A stretch of DNA of 64,000 bases from Streptomyces wedmorensis (GCF_000716445.1 NZ_JNWK01000026.1:1-64000), one strand, 5' to 3'; positions 16,680 through 26,134 are shown, counted from the stretch's first letter. The notes: generated by a model not told the origin, from the sequence alone. Made by a program: numbers and translations.

Positions 16680-17828
16680 TCAGGAACACCTCATGAGAAG
16701 GTCGGCGAGTTCGTCCTGGGAGAAACGAACCGGGTTGTTGCTCAGGCGCTCCGCGTTCACGGCGGCGGCCAGGCCGCGGACCTCGGGCTCGGTCCGCACG
16801 CCGACGTCGGCGAGGCGCATCGGGAGCCCGATCCGCCGGCCGAGGGCCACGAAGCGGGCGCCCGATTCGGCGGGTCCGGAGGCGCCGAGCACCGCGGCGA
16901 TGTCGTCGAGGGCACGCCGGTACTCCGACGGCCGGACGGACGTCCGCAGGTCCGAGGCGTCCGCGTGGGCGTGGGCGTCCAGGAAGGCGCCGAGGCTCAG
17001 CGCCACGGCGTGGCCATGGCTGACGCCGTAGCGGCTGGTCATCCGGTACGAGAGGGCGTGCGCGCCGGTCGTCTTGGAGCGGTTGATGGCGCGCCCGACG
17101 AGGTGGCTGCCCACCGCCATGGAGCGGGCGACGCCGGCGTGCGGCGCGGCGACGAAGTCCTCGATGCCGGCGAGGAGCAGGCGCAGTCCGCGCCGGGCCA
17201 GGCCGCGGCTCTCGTCGTCGCCGCCGACGGCCCAGAGGCTCTCGATGCCCTGTGCGATGGCGTCCACGCCGGACGTGGCGCGCTGGTGGGGGGTGCCGCT
17301 CTCGGTGAGGGCGGGGTCGAGGACCGCGGCGTCCGGCAGGAGGCCGGCGCCGGCCACGGAGTACTTCGCGTCGCCGACGTAGACGACGGCGAAGTGGGTG
17401 GCCTCGCTGCCGGATCCCGAGGTGGTGGGTGCCAGGACGAGCTTCATGCGCCGGGTGTCGGCCGCCGGTCCCGTGCGGACCCGGTCCTCCAGGTCCGCAC
17501 GGGGCACGCCGTCGAGGACGCAGAGGAGCTTGGCCATGTCCATGGCGCTGCCGCCGCCCACGCCGACGACGGCGTCGGGTCGCAGTTCCCGGACGGCGTC
17601 GAGGCCGCGGGCCACGTCGTCGACGGCGGGGTTGGGCGAGAAGTCGTGCCAGCGGTGGACCAGGGTCCGGCGGCCGAACGACTCCATCATCCGGGACGCG
17701 CCCGAGGCCTCGAACGAGTGGGCGCCGTGCACCACGAGCACCCGGGTCGCGCCGAGCCCCTCCACCAGCTGCGGCAGCGACGCGATGGCACCCCGGCCGT
17801 AGCGGACGACGGGACGGCGCGGACTCAC
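16680..17828 (-). CDS. fomC: Phosphonoacetaldehyde reductase (iron-dependent alcohol dehydrogenase)
   Basis: The 382-residue product starts at GTG 17828 and overlaps the fom2 stop by 4 bp. It is a group III metal-dependent alcohol dehydrogenase: NAD-binding VVGVGGGSAMDMAKL, TTSGSGSEAT, and metal ligands in SGVDAIAQGIES, TTGAHALSY and YGVSHGHAVAL. In fosfomycin biosynthesis FomC reduces phosphonoacetaldehyde to 2-hydroxyethylphosphonate, pulling the unfavourable PEP mutase reaction forward together with Fom2. Its position directly after fom2 fits this. Confidence 0.93.
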   Translation of the reverse strand: MSPRRPVVRYGRGAIASLPQLVEGLGATRVLVVHGAHSFEASGASRMMESFGRRTLVHRWHDFSPNPAVDDVARGLDAVRELRPDAVVGVGGGSAMDMAKLLCVLDGVPRADLEDRVRTGPAADTRRMKLVLAPTTSGSGSEATHFAVVYVGDAKYSVAGAGLLPDAAVLDPALTESGTPHQRATSGVDAIAQGIESLWAVGGDDESRGLARRGLRLLLAGIEDFVAAPHAGVARSMAVGSHLVGRAINRSKTTGAHALSYRMTSRYGVSHGHAVALSLGAFLDAHAHADASDLRTSVRPSEYRRALDDIAAVLGASGPAESGARFVALGRRIGLPMRLADVGVRTEPEVRGLAAAVNAERLSNNPVRFSQDELADLLMRCS

Positions 17829-18979
17829 GACGGCGTCACCCGCCCCGTCAGCGCGCGCAGGACGGCGGCCCCGCTCTCCGCCGGGGTGACGGCGGGTCGC
17901 CCGAGGTCGCCGCGGCTGCCGGGCCTGACCCGCAGTTCGAGCAGCGCGGGGCCGCCGGTCTCGCGCAGCCGGGCCAGTTCGCCCGGCAGGTCCTCCAGGG
18001 AGGACAGGGTGGCGGCGTGGCGGTAGCCGGAGTTCCGGGCGAGGGCGGGCACGTCGACCCGGTCGATGGAGGTGGGCTGGCCGCCGACGCTGTCGTGCAC
18101 GCCGTTGTTGAACACGACGTGGAAGTACGAGGACGGGCCGTGCCCGGCGATGACGGGCAGGGCGCCCAGGTGCATGAGGAGCGCTCCGTCGCCGTCGAGG
18201 CACCAGACCTCGCGCTCGTCCTCCCGGAGCGCGATGCCCAGGGCGATCGAGCTGGCGTGCCCCATGCCTCCGACGGTGAGGAAGTCGATCTCCGCCTCGG
18301 CTCCGGCCCGTACCCGGTGCTCGTACAGCTCACGGCTGAGCATGCCGGTCGTGGAGACCACGACCTGGCCGCCGCCGATCTCGGCGATCAGCGCGCCCAG
18401 CGCCTCCTCCCGGGTGGGCGGGCCGGACTCCGGCGCGGTGGCCGGGACGGCGGCGGGGACGCCCGCCGGGGCGAAGGTCCCCTTCTCCACGAGGAAGGCG
18501 TAGGGGGTGCGGGTGGCGACGGAGTGCGCGACGGCCTTCCGTACGGCGGCGCCGGCCTCCTCCTCGTCGGCGGGCAGCACCGACCAGGGAAGTTCGAGGG
18601 CGTCCAGGAGCGCCGGCATGATCCGCCCCTGCTTGCGGTGCTGGGGCTCGTCGGGCACGCCCGGCTGCCCCCGCCAGCCGATCAGCAGGATCATCGGGAT
18701 GCCGTACACCTCGGGGTCGGCGAGCGAGGTGAGGGGGTTCACCGCGTTGCCGATGCCGGAGTTCTGCAGGTAGACGACGGCGGGGCTGCCCGTGCGCAGG
18801 TAGTGGCCGACGGCCAGGCCGACGGCGTTCCCCTCGTTCGCGGCGATCACGTGGTCGACGCCGGACGCGCCGTCGCCGACGTACGCGTTGAACTCCTTGA
18901 GCAGGCTGTCCGGAACGCCGCAGTACAGGGAGACGCCTTCGGCCGCCAGGTGTCCCGCGAGGACGTCGGGCCGGATCAT
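17825..18979 (-). CDS. fom2: Phosphonopyruvate decarboxylase
   Basis: The 384-residue thiamine-diphosphate enzyme starts at ATG 18979 and overlaps the fom1 stop (ATGA). The N-terminal Pyr domain has the cofactor-activating Glu region ([18 protein letters not shown]). The C-terminal PP domain has the GDG-N motif ([20 protein letters not shown] ... [11 protein letters not shown]) that binds Mg-ThDP. It decarboxylates phosphonopyruvate to phosphonoacetaldehyde, the irreversible step that drains the PEP mutase equilibrium. The length matches phosphonopyruvate decarboxylases of other phosphonate clusters. Confidence 0.95.
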
Positions 18980-20283
18980 CCGGCGTTCTCCGGGATGATC
19001 GACAGGGCGTCCTTGATCGAGGCCAGCATGGACTCGGCCTCGTGGGCGCGGCCGTGCTGCAGGATCGACTGGACGACCTTGGTCACCTGCGGGTAGACGG
19101 CGCGCATGAGGTGATTCGCGTAGATCACCATGTTGACGCCGGCGTCGGCGAGTTCGGACTCGCGGACGCTGCTGTAGCTGGTCGGGACGACCACCAGGGG
19201 CACGCGGCGGGGCAGCTTGTCGAAGTAGCGGCAGAACTCGAAGATCTCCGCGGGGTCCGACTGGCGGCTGTGGATCATGATGCCGTCGGCGCCGGCGTCG
19301 ACGTACGCCTCCGCGCGGTGCACGGCGTCCGCCATGCCCTTCTCCAGGATGAGGCTCTCGATGCGCGCGATGACCATGAAGTCGTCGGTGATCTGGGCGC
19401 GCTTGCCGATCCGGATGCGCTCGCTGAAGTCCTCGACGCTGGACTGGGTCTGCGGAACGTCCGTCCCGAAGAGGGAGTTGCGCTTGAGTCCCTCCTTGTC
19501 CTCGACGATGACGGCGGAGACGCCGAGCCGCTCCAGGGAGCGCACCGTGAAGCCGAAGTGCTCGGGCTTGCCGCCCGTGTCGCCGTCGAAGACCAGCGGC
19601 TTGGTGGTGACCTCGAAGAGCTCGTTCACCATCTGCAGCCGGGACGAGACGTCGACGGCCTCGGTGTCCGGCTTGCCCCGGGCGAGGGAGTCGGTGAGGG
19701 AGGAGGACCACATGCCGTCGAACTCGCGGGCCTGGTTGTCCACCGTGACCTTGGAGTTCTCGATGATCAGGCCCGTCAGGCCGTTGTGCACCTCGAGGAT
19801 GCGGACGATGTCCTTGCTGTCGAGCAGCCGGCGGAGCCGGGAGAGCCGGACGTTGGGCGTGGTGCCGACCTCCTTGACCGACGAGTGGAGGCGGGTCGAG
19901 GAGATGCCCGGCGTGTACGGGATCTCGACGAGCTTCCCGCCCCACTCCGACAGCACCTCGATGACCCGCTCGCGGGTGTGGCGCTGCACGCCCGTCTGCC
20001 AGTCGTCGCCGTGGACGACGAAGTCGGGGCGGACGGTGCGGAGGTTCTCGGCGTAGTCGAGGGTCCGCTGGGGCACCACGGAGGCGACGCCCTTGAGGTT
20101 CTCGACGACCGCCTTGCGCTGCTCGTACGTCATGTGCGGCAGGCGCTTGTAACTGGCGATCGCGGCATCGGTCAGCAGACCGATGGTGATGTCGCCGAGC
20201 TCCGCGGCCCGGGAGAGGATGTTGATGTGGCCCGGGTGGATGAGGTCGGCACTCATACCGACGTAGACGATCGGCCGCTGCAT
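18976..20283 (-). CDS. fom1: Bifunctional cytidylyltransferase / PEP phosphomutase
   Basis: The product has 435 residues. Residues 1-140 are a nucleotidyltransferase with HPGH (16-19). Residues ~150-435 are PEP phosphomutase with the diagnostic [10 protein letters not shown] (261-270; consensus EDKx5NS). The PEP mutase domain makes phosphonopyruvate from PEP, the entry step into C-P bonds. The N-terminal domain attaches CMP to 2-hydroxyethylphosphonate, giving the Fom3 substrate. This fusion is characteristic of the Streptomyces fosfomycin pathway. The gene lies 31 bp after fomB and is coupled to fom2. Confidence 0.96.
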
Positions 20284-20314
20284 TAGAAAAGTACTCCCCT
20301 GCTAGAGCGCCGCA

Positions 20315-21307
20315 TCATTCGGCAAGCTGCTTGAGCGTCGAATCCCGGACTTCCTTGGCCAGCATGTCTGCGTTGGCCCGGTAGCAGCGCGCGCCCTCGA
20401 CCAGTTCGGTCAGCTGCGCCCGCATCCGGGCCAGGGAGTCGACGTAGGTGTCGAAGTCCCCGTGGTGGGCGAGCAGATCGTCCTTGAGGCCGTAGGTGGT
20501 GACCGCGAAGGAGAACTGCTCCATGAAGGTGCCGGCCGCGGCCGGCGAGATCGGCATGAGGCCCTGGGGGCGTGCGGGGTCGTAGTCGACGATGACGACG
20601 TTCCGGACGCGTGCCGTGCTGATCTGCGGACTCTCGAAGAGAGTCGAGGAGTCGGTGACGTAGTCGCCCGACTCCATGTGCGCCGTCAGGTCGTGCTTGT
20701 CGATGAGTTCACCGAAGCACTGGTCGCGGCGCACCCGGATCGAGGAGGGGACGCCGTGCGCGACCCCGTCCCGGACCAGCGTGTGGGTGTTGCTGAGGAA
20801 CCGGGCGCCGTTGAGGCACGCCTGGGCCAGGAAGACGGTCTTCCCCGCGCCGTTGCGCCCGACGAGCAGGGTGGCTCCGGCGCCGGGCAGTTCGAAGCCC
20901 GCCGCCTTCAGGTGCAGGAAGCCGTGGTCCGCGGAGTGGACGGTCAGGATGTGCTTGACGAAGTAGGGCCAGACGGTCTTCTCGAGGGACCTGCCGAACA
21001 CGTAGAACGTGCGGCCCACCGTGATGAGGTGGGCGGGCTCCCCGAAGTAGTGGACGAGGTAGTAGCCGCCCTTGAACCGCTTGCCGCGGAAGGTCCGGTC
21101 GGTCCGGTCGGCGTACAGCTCGGCCGGGATGTCGTCCCGGTCCAGGTCGACGCAGACGACCTCGTAGTCGGCGGGCGCGGACTCGTCCTCGGCGAAGGCC
21201 GAGAAGTAGGAGTACGCCGCGAAGTCCTCGAGGTTGGTGGACAGCCTGACCTTGACCAGGTTGAGGTCGACGACGCGGCTGCTGCGGATCGTGAGGTTTT
21301 CCAGCAT
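20315..21307 (-). CDS. fomB: Fosfomycin monophosphate kinase (self-resistance)
   Basis: The 330-residue product has a P-loop in the middle (LLVGRNGAGKT, ~148-158) and an HPr-kinase/PEPCK-like layout. FomB converts fosfomycin monophosphate to the diphosphate, inactivating the antibiotic inside the producer. The gene follows fomA by 12 bp, so the two resistance kinases are made together in mid-operon between fomD and fom1. Confidence 0.92.
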   Translation of the reverse strand: MLENLTIRSSRVVDLNLVKVRLSTNLEDFAAYSYFSAFAEDESAPADYEVVCVDLDRDDIPAELYADRTDRTFRGKRFKGGYYLVHYFGEPAHLITVGRTFYVFGRSLEKTVWPYFVKHILTVHSADHGFLHLKAAGFELPGAGATLLVGRNGAGKTVFLAQACLNGARFLSNTHTLVRDGVAHGVPSSIRVRRDQCFGELIDKHDLTAHMESGDYVTDSSTLFESPQISTARVRNVVIVDYDPARPQGLMPISPAAAGTFMEQFSFAVTTYGLKDDLLAHHGDFDTYVDSLARMRAQLTELVEGARCYRANADMLAKEVRDSTLKQLAE

Positions 21308-21319
21308 GGACCGTTCCCC

Positions 21320-22120
21320 TTACGCAGAAGCAGTCGTGGTGATCCTGGTGGACCGCACGTGCGCCGGCCAGGAGGAGAAGGGGGCGGTCAGGAACTCCAG
21401 GTCGCTGCCGGGGTCGCCCCGCATGATGAAGCACTCGGCACCGCGGCGGGCGCAGGTGACCAGTGCGTCGAGCTTGGTGTGCATGGCGCCGGTGGCGTCC
21501 CATTCGCTGCTGCCCCAGAGCGCGGCGTACGCCTGCTCGGGGGACCGGGCGTCGACCTCGGGCAGGATCGTGTCGCCGCCGGCGCCGTCGGTCACGATGC
21601 CGTCGACGTCGGTCAGGGTGACGACCCGGAGGCGCCCCTCGACCATGGGCAGGAGGACCTCGGGGACGCGGTCGCTGGAGAACGCCCACAGCTTTCCGTG
21701 CTCGTCGAACAGGGCGTCGCCGGCGAGGACGGGCAGCGCGCCGTGGTCGAGGACGTCCCGGAGGACCTCGGACCGGAGCTGCGGTATGCCGTTGCGGAGC
21801 GTGCACATGGCCGCCAGCTGGAGCGGGAAGGCGTCCACGCCGATCCCGCGGAGCTTCTCGGCCCACCGCTTCTTCACCTCGAAGGTGGCCTCGGTCAGGC
21901 CGGCGAGGGAGAACGCGTGCGTGCTGTCGTGGTCACGGATGGCCCCGTGGCCGAAGGCGCCGCCGCCGCTGATGAGAACCATCCGGCCCCGGTAGGTCTC
22001 GGCGAGCCGGGCGAAGTTCCTGGCGAAGCGCGTCACCGCGTCGTCGTCCAGGCTGCCGGGTTCGTCCTTGCGGGAGAACAGGCTGCCGCCAACCTTGATG
22101 GCCAAGAAATCGGGCGTCAT
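21320..22120 (-). CDS. fomA: Fosfomycin kinase (self-resistance)
   Basis: The 266-residue product belongs to the amino-acid-kinase family. Lys9 and Lys18 (AIKVGGSLFSRK) and His58 (SGGGAFGHGA) fall exactly at the positions I recall as catalytic in FomA, and LTDVDGIVTDGAGGDTILPE is the nucleotide-binding region. FomA phosphorylates the phosphonate of fosfomycin with MgATP. It starts 3 bp after the fomD stop, indicating coupled translation and protection made together with synthesis. Confidence 0.96.
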   Translation of the reverse strand: MTPDFLAIKVGGSLFSRKDEPGSLDDDAVTRFARNFARLAETYRGRMVLISGGGAFGHGAIRDHDSTHAFSLAGLTEATFEVKKRWAEKLRGIGVDAFPLQLAAMCTLRNGIPQLRSEVLRDVLDHGALPVLAGDALFDEHGKLWAFSSDRVPEVLLPMVEGRLRVVTLTDVDGIVTDGAGGDTILPEVDARSPEQAYAALWGSSEWDATGAMHTKLDALVTCARRGAECFIMRGDPGSDLEFLTAPFSSWPAHVRSTRITTTASA

Positions 22121-22123
22121 TCC

Positions 22124-22753
22124 CTAGGATCCTTCGGTCTCGAAACTCTGCAAGAGGGCGTGCCACCCGGCCGGCGGCTCCCATCGCGACCAGCTCGTGT
22201 CCCACCACTGCTCGCCCGCGGCGATCTCCCGCGCGACGTCCGCCGCCTCGGTCCGGATCGCGGTGGCCTCCTCGGGCGAGAAGTGCCCGATCCGGGCCCG
22301 CTCCTCGAACTTCTCCACGTCCTTCCAGCGGAGGGTCCGCGAGTCCGCCGGTACGACGAGGTCGATCTCGTGGTCGAGCGTGCTGAAGCCGGTGGGGGTC
22401 CTCCGCCAGGGCGCCTCCACGTTCACGTACCACTCCCGGAACGCGCCGGTGTCGGCGTCCCTGAGCACCCACACGGAGTGCCCGCGCCCGGGGCGGTGCA
22501 GTTGCAGGATCCCGGCGCTCTGCCACCGGTCGCCGAACGGTCCCCAGGGGTGCGGGCCCCAGCTGAAGGGGCCGTCTCCGAAGGTGAGGAGGGTGCCGTG
22601 GGACAGGTAGACGGCGACGAGCTCGGGGGTGTCGGCCACCACGCGGACGGGATACGAGATCCACGGCCGCCCCTCCAGTTCGTCCCGGCGCTCGACGACC
22701 GACCCGAACGCGAAGGCCGCGAACTCGGTTTCCTGGGAGGCGACTTCTGCCAT
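22124..22753 (-). CDS. fomD: Cytidylyl-(S)-2-hydroxypropylphosphonate hydrolase (DUF402)
   Basis: The 209-residue product starts at ATG 22753, with CAGGA seven bases upstream. An in-frame ATG at 22777 has no ribosome site. DUF402 signatures are EWYVNVEAPWRRTPTGFSTL, DHEIDLVV and WKDVEKFEERA, whose acidic residues bind metal. FomD releases CMP from the methylated, cytidylylated intermediate to give (S)-2-hydroxypropylphosphonate for Fom4. It is placed between fom4 and fomA. Confidence 0.92.
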   Translation of the reverse strand: MAEVASQETEFAAFAFGSVVERRDELEGRPWISYPVRVVADTPELVAVYLSHGTLLTFGDGPFSWGPHPWGPFGDRWQSAGILQLHRPGRGHSVWVLRDADTGAFREWYVNVEAPWRRTPTGFSTLDHEIDLVVPADSRTLRWKDVEKFEERARIGHFSPEEATAIRTEAADVAREIAAGEQWWDTSWSRWEPPAGWHALLQSFETEGS

Positions 22754-22847
22754 CGTCCTGTCTCGTCCATTCGGCAACTCGGCAGACCGGGCTGCCTCAC
22801 GGGACCGCGAGGTACGGGTGGAGGGAGTCCACCCGTACCTCCGTGGG

Positions 22848-23444
22848 TCAGAAGTTGACGGCGATCAGCTTCGCGGAACCCGTGCCCTTGGCCGCCGTGA
22901 AGGCGTGCGGCACGTGCTCCTCCACGAACATGCTCGCGCCGGTCGGGAGGAGGGCCTCCTTCGGGTTCTCCTTGTCGCCCCACTTCATGTGGATCTCGCC
23001 CTCGAGCACGAAGAGGAACTCGTTGCCGGCGTGGCCCGAGTTGAACTTCGCGTCGTCGGGGTTGTCCGTCAGCACGTCCACCACGAGGGGGACGAGCGAA
23101 GGCGCACGCTTGGTGCGGACGAGACAGTTGTAGACGTAGTAGTCGACGTTGTCCCGCACACCCTTGAGGATCGGGCGCTCGTCGGGCATCTGGATGATGA
23201 CGCCGTCGTCGAGGTCGTTGCCCGCCGGCGGGGTGAGGGCGCCGATCGACGTGCCGAGCACGTGGGCGATCCTGCCCAGCTGCGTGAGCGTCAGCTCGCC
23301 GCCCTCGCCGTTCTCCCAGGCCGCCACCGTCTCGGGGGTCTCCCCGAGGAGCGAGGCAAGGGCGGCGTGGTCCATCTTGACCTGCTCGCGCCGGTCCTTG
23401 AGGAGCTCCGCGAAGCCCGTGCTCGCCGTCTTGGTGTTGCTCAT
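22848..23444 (-). CDS. fom4: (S)-2-hydroxypropylphosphonate epoxidase (HppE)
   Basis: The 198-residue product starts at ATG 23444 behind GGAGGG. Residues 1-70 are a helix-turn-helix-like helical domain (DHAALASLLGETPETVAAWE). The rest is a cupin whose iron ligands are His138 and Glu142 (GHAGNEFLFVLEGE) and His180 (EEHVPHAF). This mononuclear non-haem iron enzyme closes the epoxide ring of fosfomycin, using peroxide or reduced oxygen. Length and residue numbering match the characterised S. wedmorensis enzyme as I remember it. Confidence 0.97.
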   Translation of the reverse strand: MSNTKTASTGFAELLKDRREQVKMDHAALASLLGETPETVAAWENGEGGELTLTQLGRIAHVLGTSIGALTPPAGNDLDDGVIIQMPDERPILKGVRDNVDYYVYNCLVRTKRAPSLVPLVVDVLTDNPDDAKFNSGHAGNEFLFVLEGEIHMKWGDKENPKEALLPTGASMFVEEHVPHAFTAAKGTGSAKLIAVNF

Positions 23445-23460
23445 TTCGCCCTCCCAGATT

Positions 23461-25065
23461 TCAGTACTGGTTTGCGTTCCACTGCTTCTGCGGCGTGTAA
23501 GCCCGGTCGCGCCGCGCATTGAAGTCCCGGTTGAATTTCGCGGCGAGCTCCGCGATCTCCTCGCCGTCCCACAGGCCGGGGACGTTGATGATCCCCTGCT
23601 TGTAGGTCATGCGGTAAAGAGACTCCTCCGGGTCCACGAACCCCTGGCGAATGCACTCGCGCAGGAGCTCGGAACCGACGATCGGCGATGCCGCGAAGAA
23701 GGAAGCGCTGCTGAATCCGGCTTCTTCGGCATAGTCGTACGACGCCTGCATCTCCTCGATGCTTTCGCCGGCGTTTCCGAACATCGGCGGCATGCCGATG
23801 ATGAAGAAGCCGTGGACGTGCATTCCAAGGCTTCTCGCGTACTTGATGAGGTGCGAGGTCCGTTCGAGGTTGAGCGGCTTCTTGATGAGTTCCTTGAGGA
23901 CTCGCTGCACGCCGCTCTCGATGGCGAACGTCACCTGGTAGGCGCCCGACTCCGCCATGAGGTCGAGCAGCTCTTCGTCCATGCGCCACAGGGCGGTGCC
24001 CTGCGGGGTCGCCCAGGGGAGGCCGACCTCCTTGAACGCGCGGAACAGCTCGCGGGCGTGGTCCATGTCGTTCGTGATGTTGTCGTCCTGAATATGGAAT
24101 TCGTCGATTCCGTATTCGTCGCGCAGCCTCAGGACCTCGTCGACCACGTCCTGGACGCTGCGCCGGCGGAGCTTCTGACCCCAGAAGTGGGTGGTCGTGC
24201 AGAAGGTGCAGTGGGCCGTGCAGCCGCGGCTGGTGTAGAGCTGGCCCACCCGGGAGCCGACCGTGTACGGCGACTGGTAGGCCTTGATCTCGAAGTACTT
24301 CTCCATGTTGTAGTGGTGCCAGGCGGGGAACGGGATGTGGTCCAGTTCGCCGGCCATGCTCAGCATGGGAGAGGACTTGCCCGTCTCGGGGCCTTCGGGG
24401 CGCATCGAGCTGATCAGCGGCAGCTCGGGCTTGATCTGGACCTTGCCGTCGCGGTCACGCCACGCGATGCCGTGGACCTCGTCGTCGCTCACGTTTCCGT
24501 TGAGGTGCTCCATCCACAGCAGGAAGGTCATCTCGCCTTCGCCGAGGAACACCGCGTCGAGGTTCGGGTCGTCCAGACAGGCCTTCGGGAAGTAGCGCGC
24601 GTGCGCTCCGCCGATCGCGGTGACGGCCTCGGGCGTGACGAGGTCCGCCAGCTTCAGAAGGTGGTGCACGTTGTCGGCCTGGTTGCTGAAGATGCTCGAG
24701 ATGCCGACGACGTCGGGCCCGAACTCCTTCATCACCTTGACGATGTCGTCGTCCGACAGGCCGTAACGGAGGAACTGGTCGTCGCCGTCGACGGGCTGGG
24801 CGTTGTAGTAGCCCTCCGCGAAGACGTCGAGGATCTTGACCTCGTAGCCGTACTTCTCGAGGACGGCCGCGATGTACCCCAGGCCGAGGGGGTACGTACA
24901 TCGCGGAAGGTCGTGCCGGAAGAGCGTTGCCGAGGGATTCAGCAGCAGCACCTTCTGGTAGCGCCGCGTCTCCGGCTTTCCGACGCGCTGGGGCAGATCG
25001 CCCCATCTGATGGCCGGCTTCCCGTGCAGGGCGAACTCGGTGGAGCCCAGAGAACCGATCGTCAT
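23461..25065 (-). CDS. fom3: Cobalamin-dependent radical SAM C-methyltransferase
   Basis: The 534-residue product starts at ATG 25065; no strong Shine-Dalgarno is seen. Residues ~35-165 form a B12-binding Rossmann domain. The radical SAM core begins at YTSRGCTAHCTFC with Cys282, Cys286 and Cys289 binding the 4Fe-4S cluster. Fom3 transfers a methyl group from methylcobalamin to C2 of cytidylylated 2-hydroxyethylphosphonate. It is the first gene of the fom run, with the stop 16 bp before fom4. The 367-bp region upstream separates it from the divergent racemase gene. Confidence 0.96.
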   Translation of the reverse strand: MTIGSLGSTEFALHGKPAIRWGDLPQRVGKPETRRYQKVLLLNPSATLFRHDLPRCTYPLGLGYIAAVLEKYGYEVKILDVFAEGYYNAQPVDGDDQFLRYGLSDDDIVKVMKEFGPDVVGISSIFSNQADNVHHLLKLADLVTPEAVTAIGGAHARYFPKACLDDPNLDAVFLGEGEMTFLLWMEHLNGNVSDDEVHGIAWRDRDGKVQIKPELPLISSMRPEGPETGKSSPMLSMAGELDHIPFPAWHHYNMEKYFEIKAYQSPYTVGSRVGQLYTSRGCTAHCTFCTTTHFWGQKLRRRSVQDVVDEVLRLRDEYGIDEFHIQDDNITNDMDHARELFRAFKEVGLPWATPQGTALWRMDEELLDLMAESGAYQVTFAIESGVQRVLKELIKKPLNLERTSHLIKYARSLGMHVHGFFIIGMPPMFGNAGESIEEMQASYDYAEEAGFSSASFFAASPIVGSELLRECIRQGFVDPEESLYRMTYKQGIINVPGLWDGEEIAELAAKFNRDFNARRDRAYTPQKQWNANQY

Positions 25066-25275
25066 GAGATTCTGTTTAGTGCTCAAAACCGCCGCGTTTC
25101 TCGTGAAATGGGCCCGGATGAACGCATGGAGATACCACTCTCCAATGCCGGTGAAAACGCCGCCGCCCGAGTGTTCGGACGTGCCCAACCAGTAGCCGCT
25201 GCACCATCAAGGACAAGGATTCGGTGCGCCCCATTACGCCGTTCCCCCGGCGTCGAGCGTGAAGTGGCGATCAAC

Positions 25276-25302
25276 GTAATACTCAGGTCTGAAAGACGTC
25301 AA
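25276..25302 (-). promoter_or_regulatory. Candidate fom3 promoter
   Basis: On the minus strand TTGACG (25302-25297) is followed after 15 bp by TATTAC (25281-25276). The spacing is short for a housekeeping promoter. It overlaps the inverted repeat at 25283-25323. Confidence 0.3.
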
Positions 25303-25323
25303 CATTCTTGCAACAAGACCTGA
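25283..25323. promoter_or_regulatory. Inverted repeat TCAGGTCT-N25-AGACCTGA, candidate shared operator
   Basis: Perfect 8-bp arms (25283-25290 and 25316-25323) lie in the only intergenic region between the divergent fom and 25.4-kb operons. They overlap the candidate fom3 promoter and lie just upstream of the plus-strand -35. Confidence 0.4.
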
Positions 25324-25351
25324 CGGATGCCCGGTTTGCACCGCTTCATGG

Positions 25352-25380
25352 TTGACACTTATGCGCCATGACCGTCATAT
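25352..25380 (+). promoter_or_regulatory. Candidate sigma-70-type promoter of the 25.4-kb operon
   Basis: A perfect TTGACA (25352-25357) is followed after 17 bp by TCATAT (25375-25380). It lies 53 bp upstream of the GTG start of the first gene. Confidence 0.5.
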
Positions 25381-25432
25381 GCCATCGGTTCGGGGTTGCT
25401 TTCCGGACGCCGCCCGAAGCAGGGTGAACTAC

Positions 25433-26134
25433 GTGAGTAACGCCGCGATAGACCACTGGCAGAAGATAGGCATTATCGGCGGGCTTGGACCCCTTGCCTG
25501 CGCTAATTTCTACATGCGTCTCGTCGAGCAGACGACGGCCGGCAGCGACCAGGAGCACCCCGAGGTCCTCCTCCTCTCCAGCCCCGCCATCCCCAGTCGC
25601 CTCGACCACCTCCTGTCCGACGGCCCCTCACCGGTGGAACAGCTCCAGGCCGTGGCGCGGCGTCTCCAGGACGCCGGCGCCCAGCTGATCGCGATGCCGT
25701 CGGTCACCACGCAGGCCTACTACGACGAGGTCTCGGCCGCGGTGGACGTTCCCGTGGTCGACATGCTCCGGGTCGTGGCCGCCGGCCTCCGGGAGGCCGG
25801 AGTCCTGCGCCCCGCCCTCGCGGTCACCGACGGCGCACTGAAGCTCGGTCTGCTGCACCGGGCCCTGGTGGACGCCGGCCTCACTCCCGTCTACCCGGAC
25901 CCCGCCACGCAGCGCGAGATCCAGGAATGCGTCGAGATGGTCAAGTCCGGCCGTGTGCAGGAGGCTTCGGCCCAGTTGCGCAAGGCCGTCGAAGGGGAGT
26001 GGACGCGGCCCGGGGACGGCGTCGTCGTCGGCTGCACGGACCTGTCGCCGCTGCTGCCCGAGCTCCCCCCGCACGTGTACGACGTGACCCGCATCCTGGG
26101 CCGGGCCGTCCTGGACATGGCCGCTTCCCGATGA
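25433..26134 (+). CDS. Aspartate/glutamate racemase superfamily protein lacking the first catalytic Cys
   Basis: The 233-residue product starts at GTG 25433 with AGGGTG upstream. The N-terminus IGIIGGLGPLACANFYMRLV and the C-terminal VVGCTDLSPLLPE are typical of the superfamily. The usual first catalytic motif MPCNT reads MPSVT here, so only the second Cys (GCT) remains. Two-base cofactor-independent racemases need both Cys; relatives with one, such as arylmalonate decarboxylase, do other chemistry. The role may be racemisation by a different base, decarboxylation or isomerisation. It is the first gene of a coupled operon; the stop overlaps the next start (ATGA). Confidence 0.75.
   Translation: MSNAAIDHWQKIGIIGGLGPLACANFYMRLVEQTTAGSDQEHPEVLLLSSPAIPSRLDHLLSDGPSPVEQLQAVARRLQDAGAQLIAMPSVTTQAYYDEVSAAVDVPVVDMLRVVAAGLREAGVLRPALAVTDGALKLGLLHRALVDAGLTPVYPDPATQREIQECVEMVKSGRVQEASAQLRKAVEGEWTRPGDGVVVGCTDLSPLLPELPPHVYDVTRILGRAVLDMAASR

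Noticed and set aside
25274-25323. Possible riboswitch or structured leader upstream of fom3
   Set aside because: Arms are short and overlap promoter-like boxes; no conserved cobalamin or SAM riboswitch elements seen, so treated as an operator candidate.
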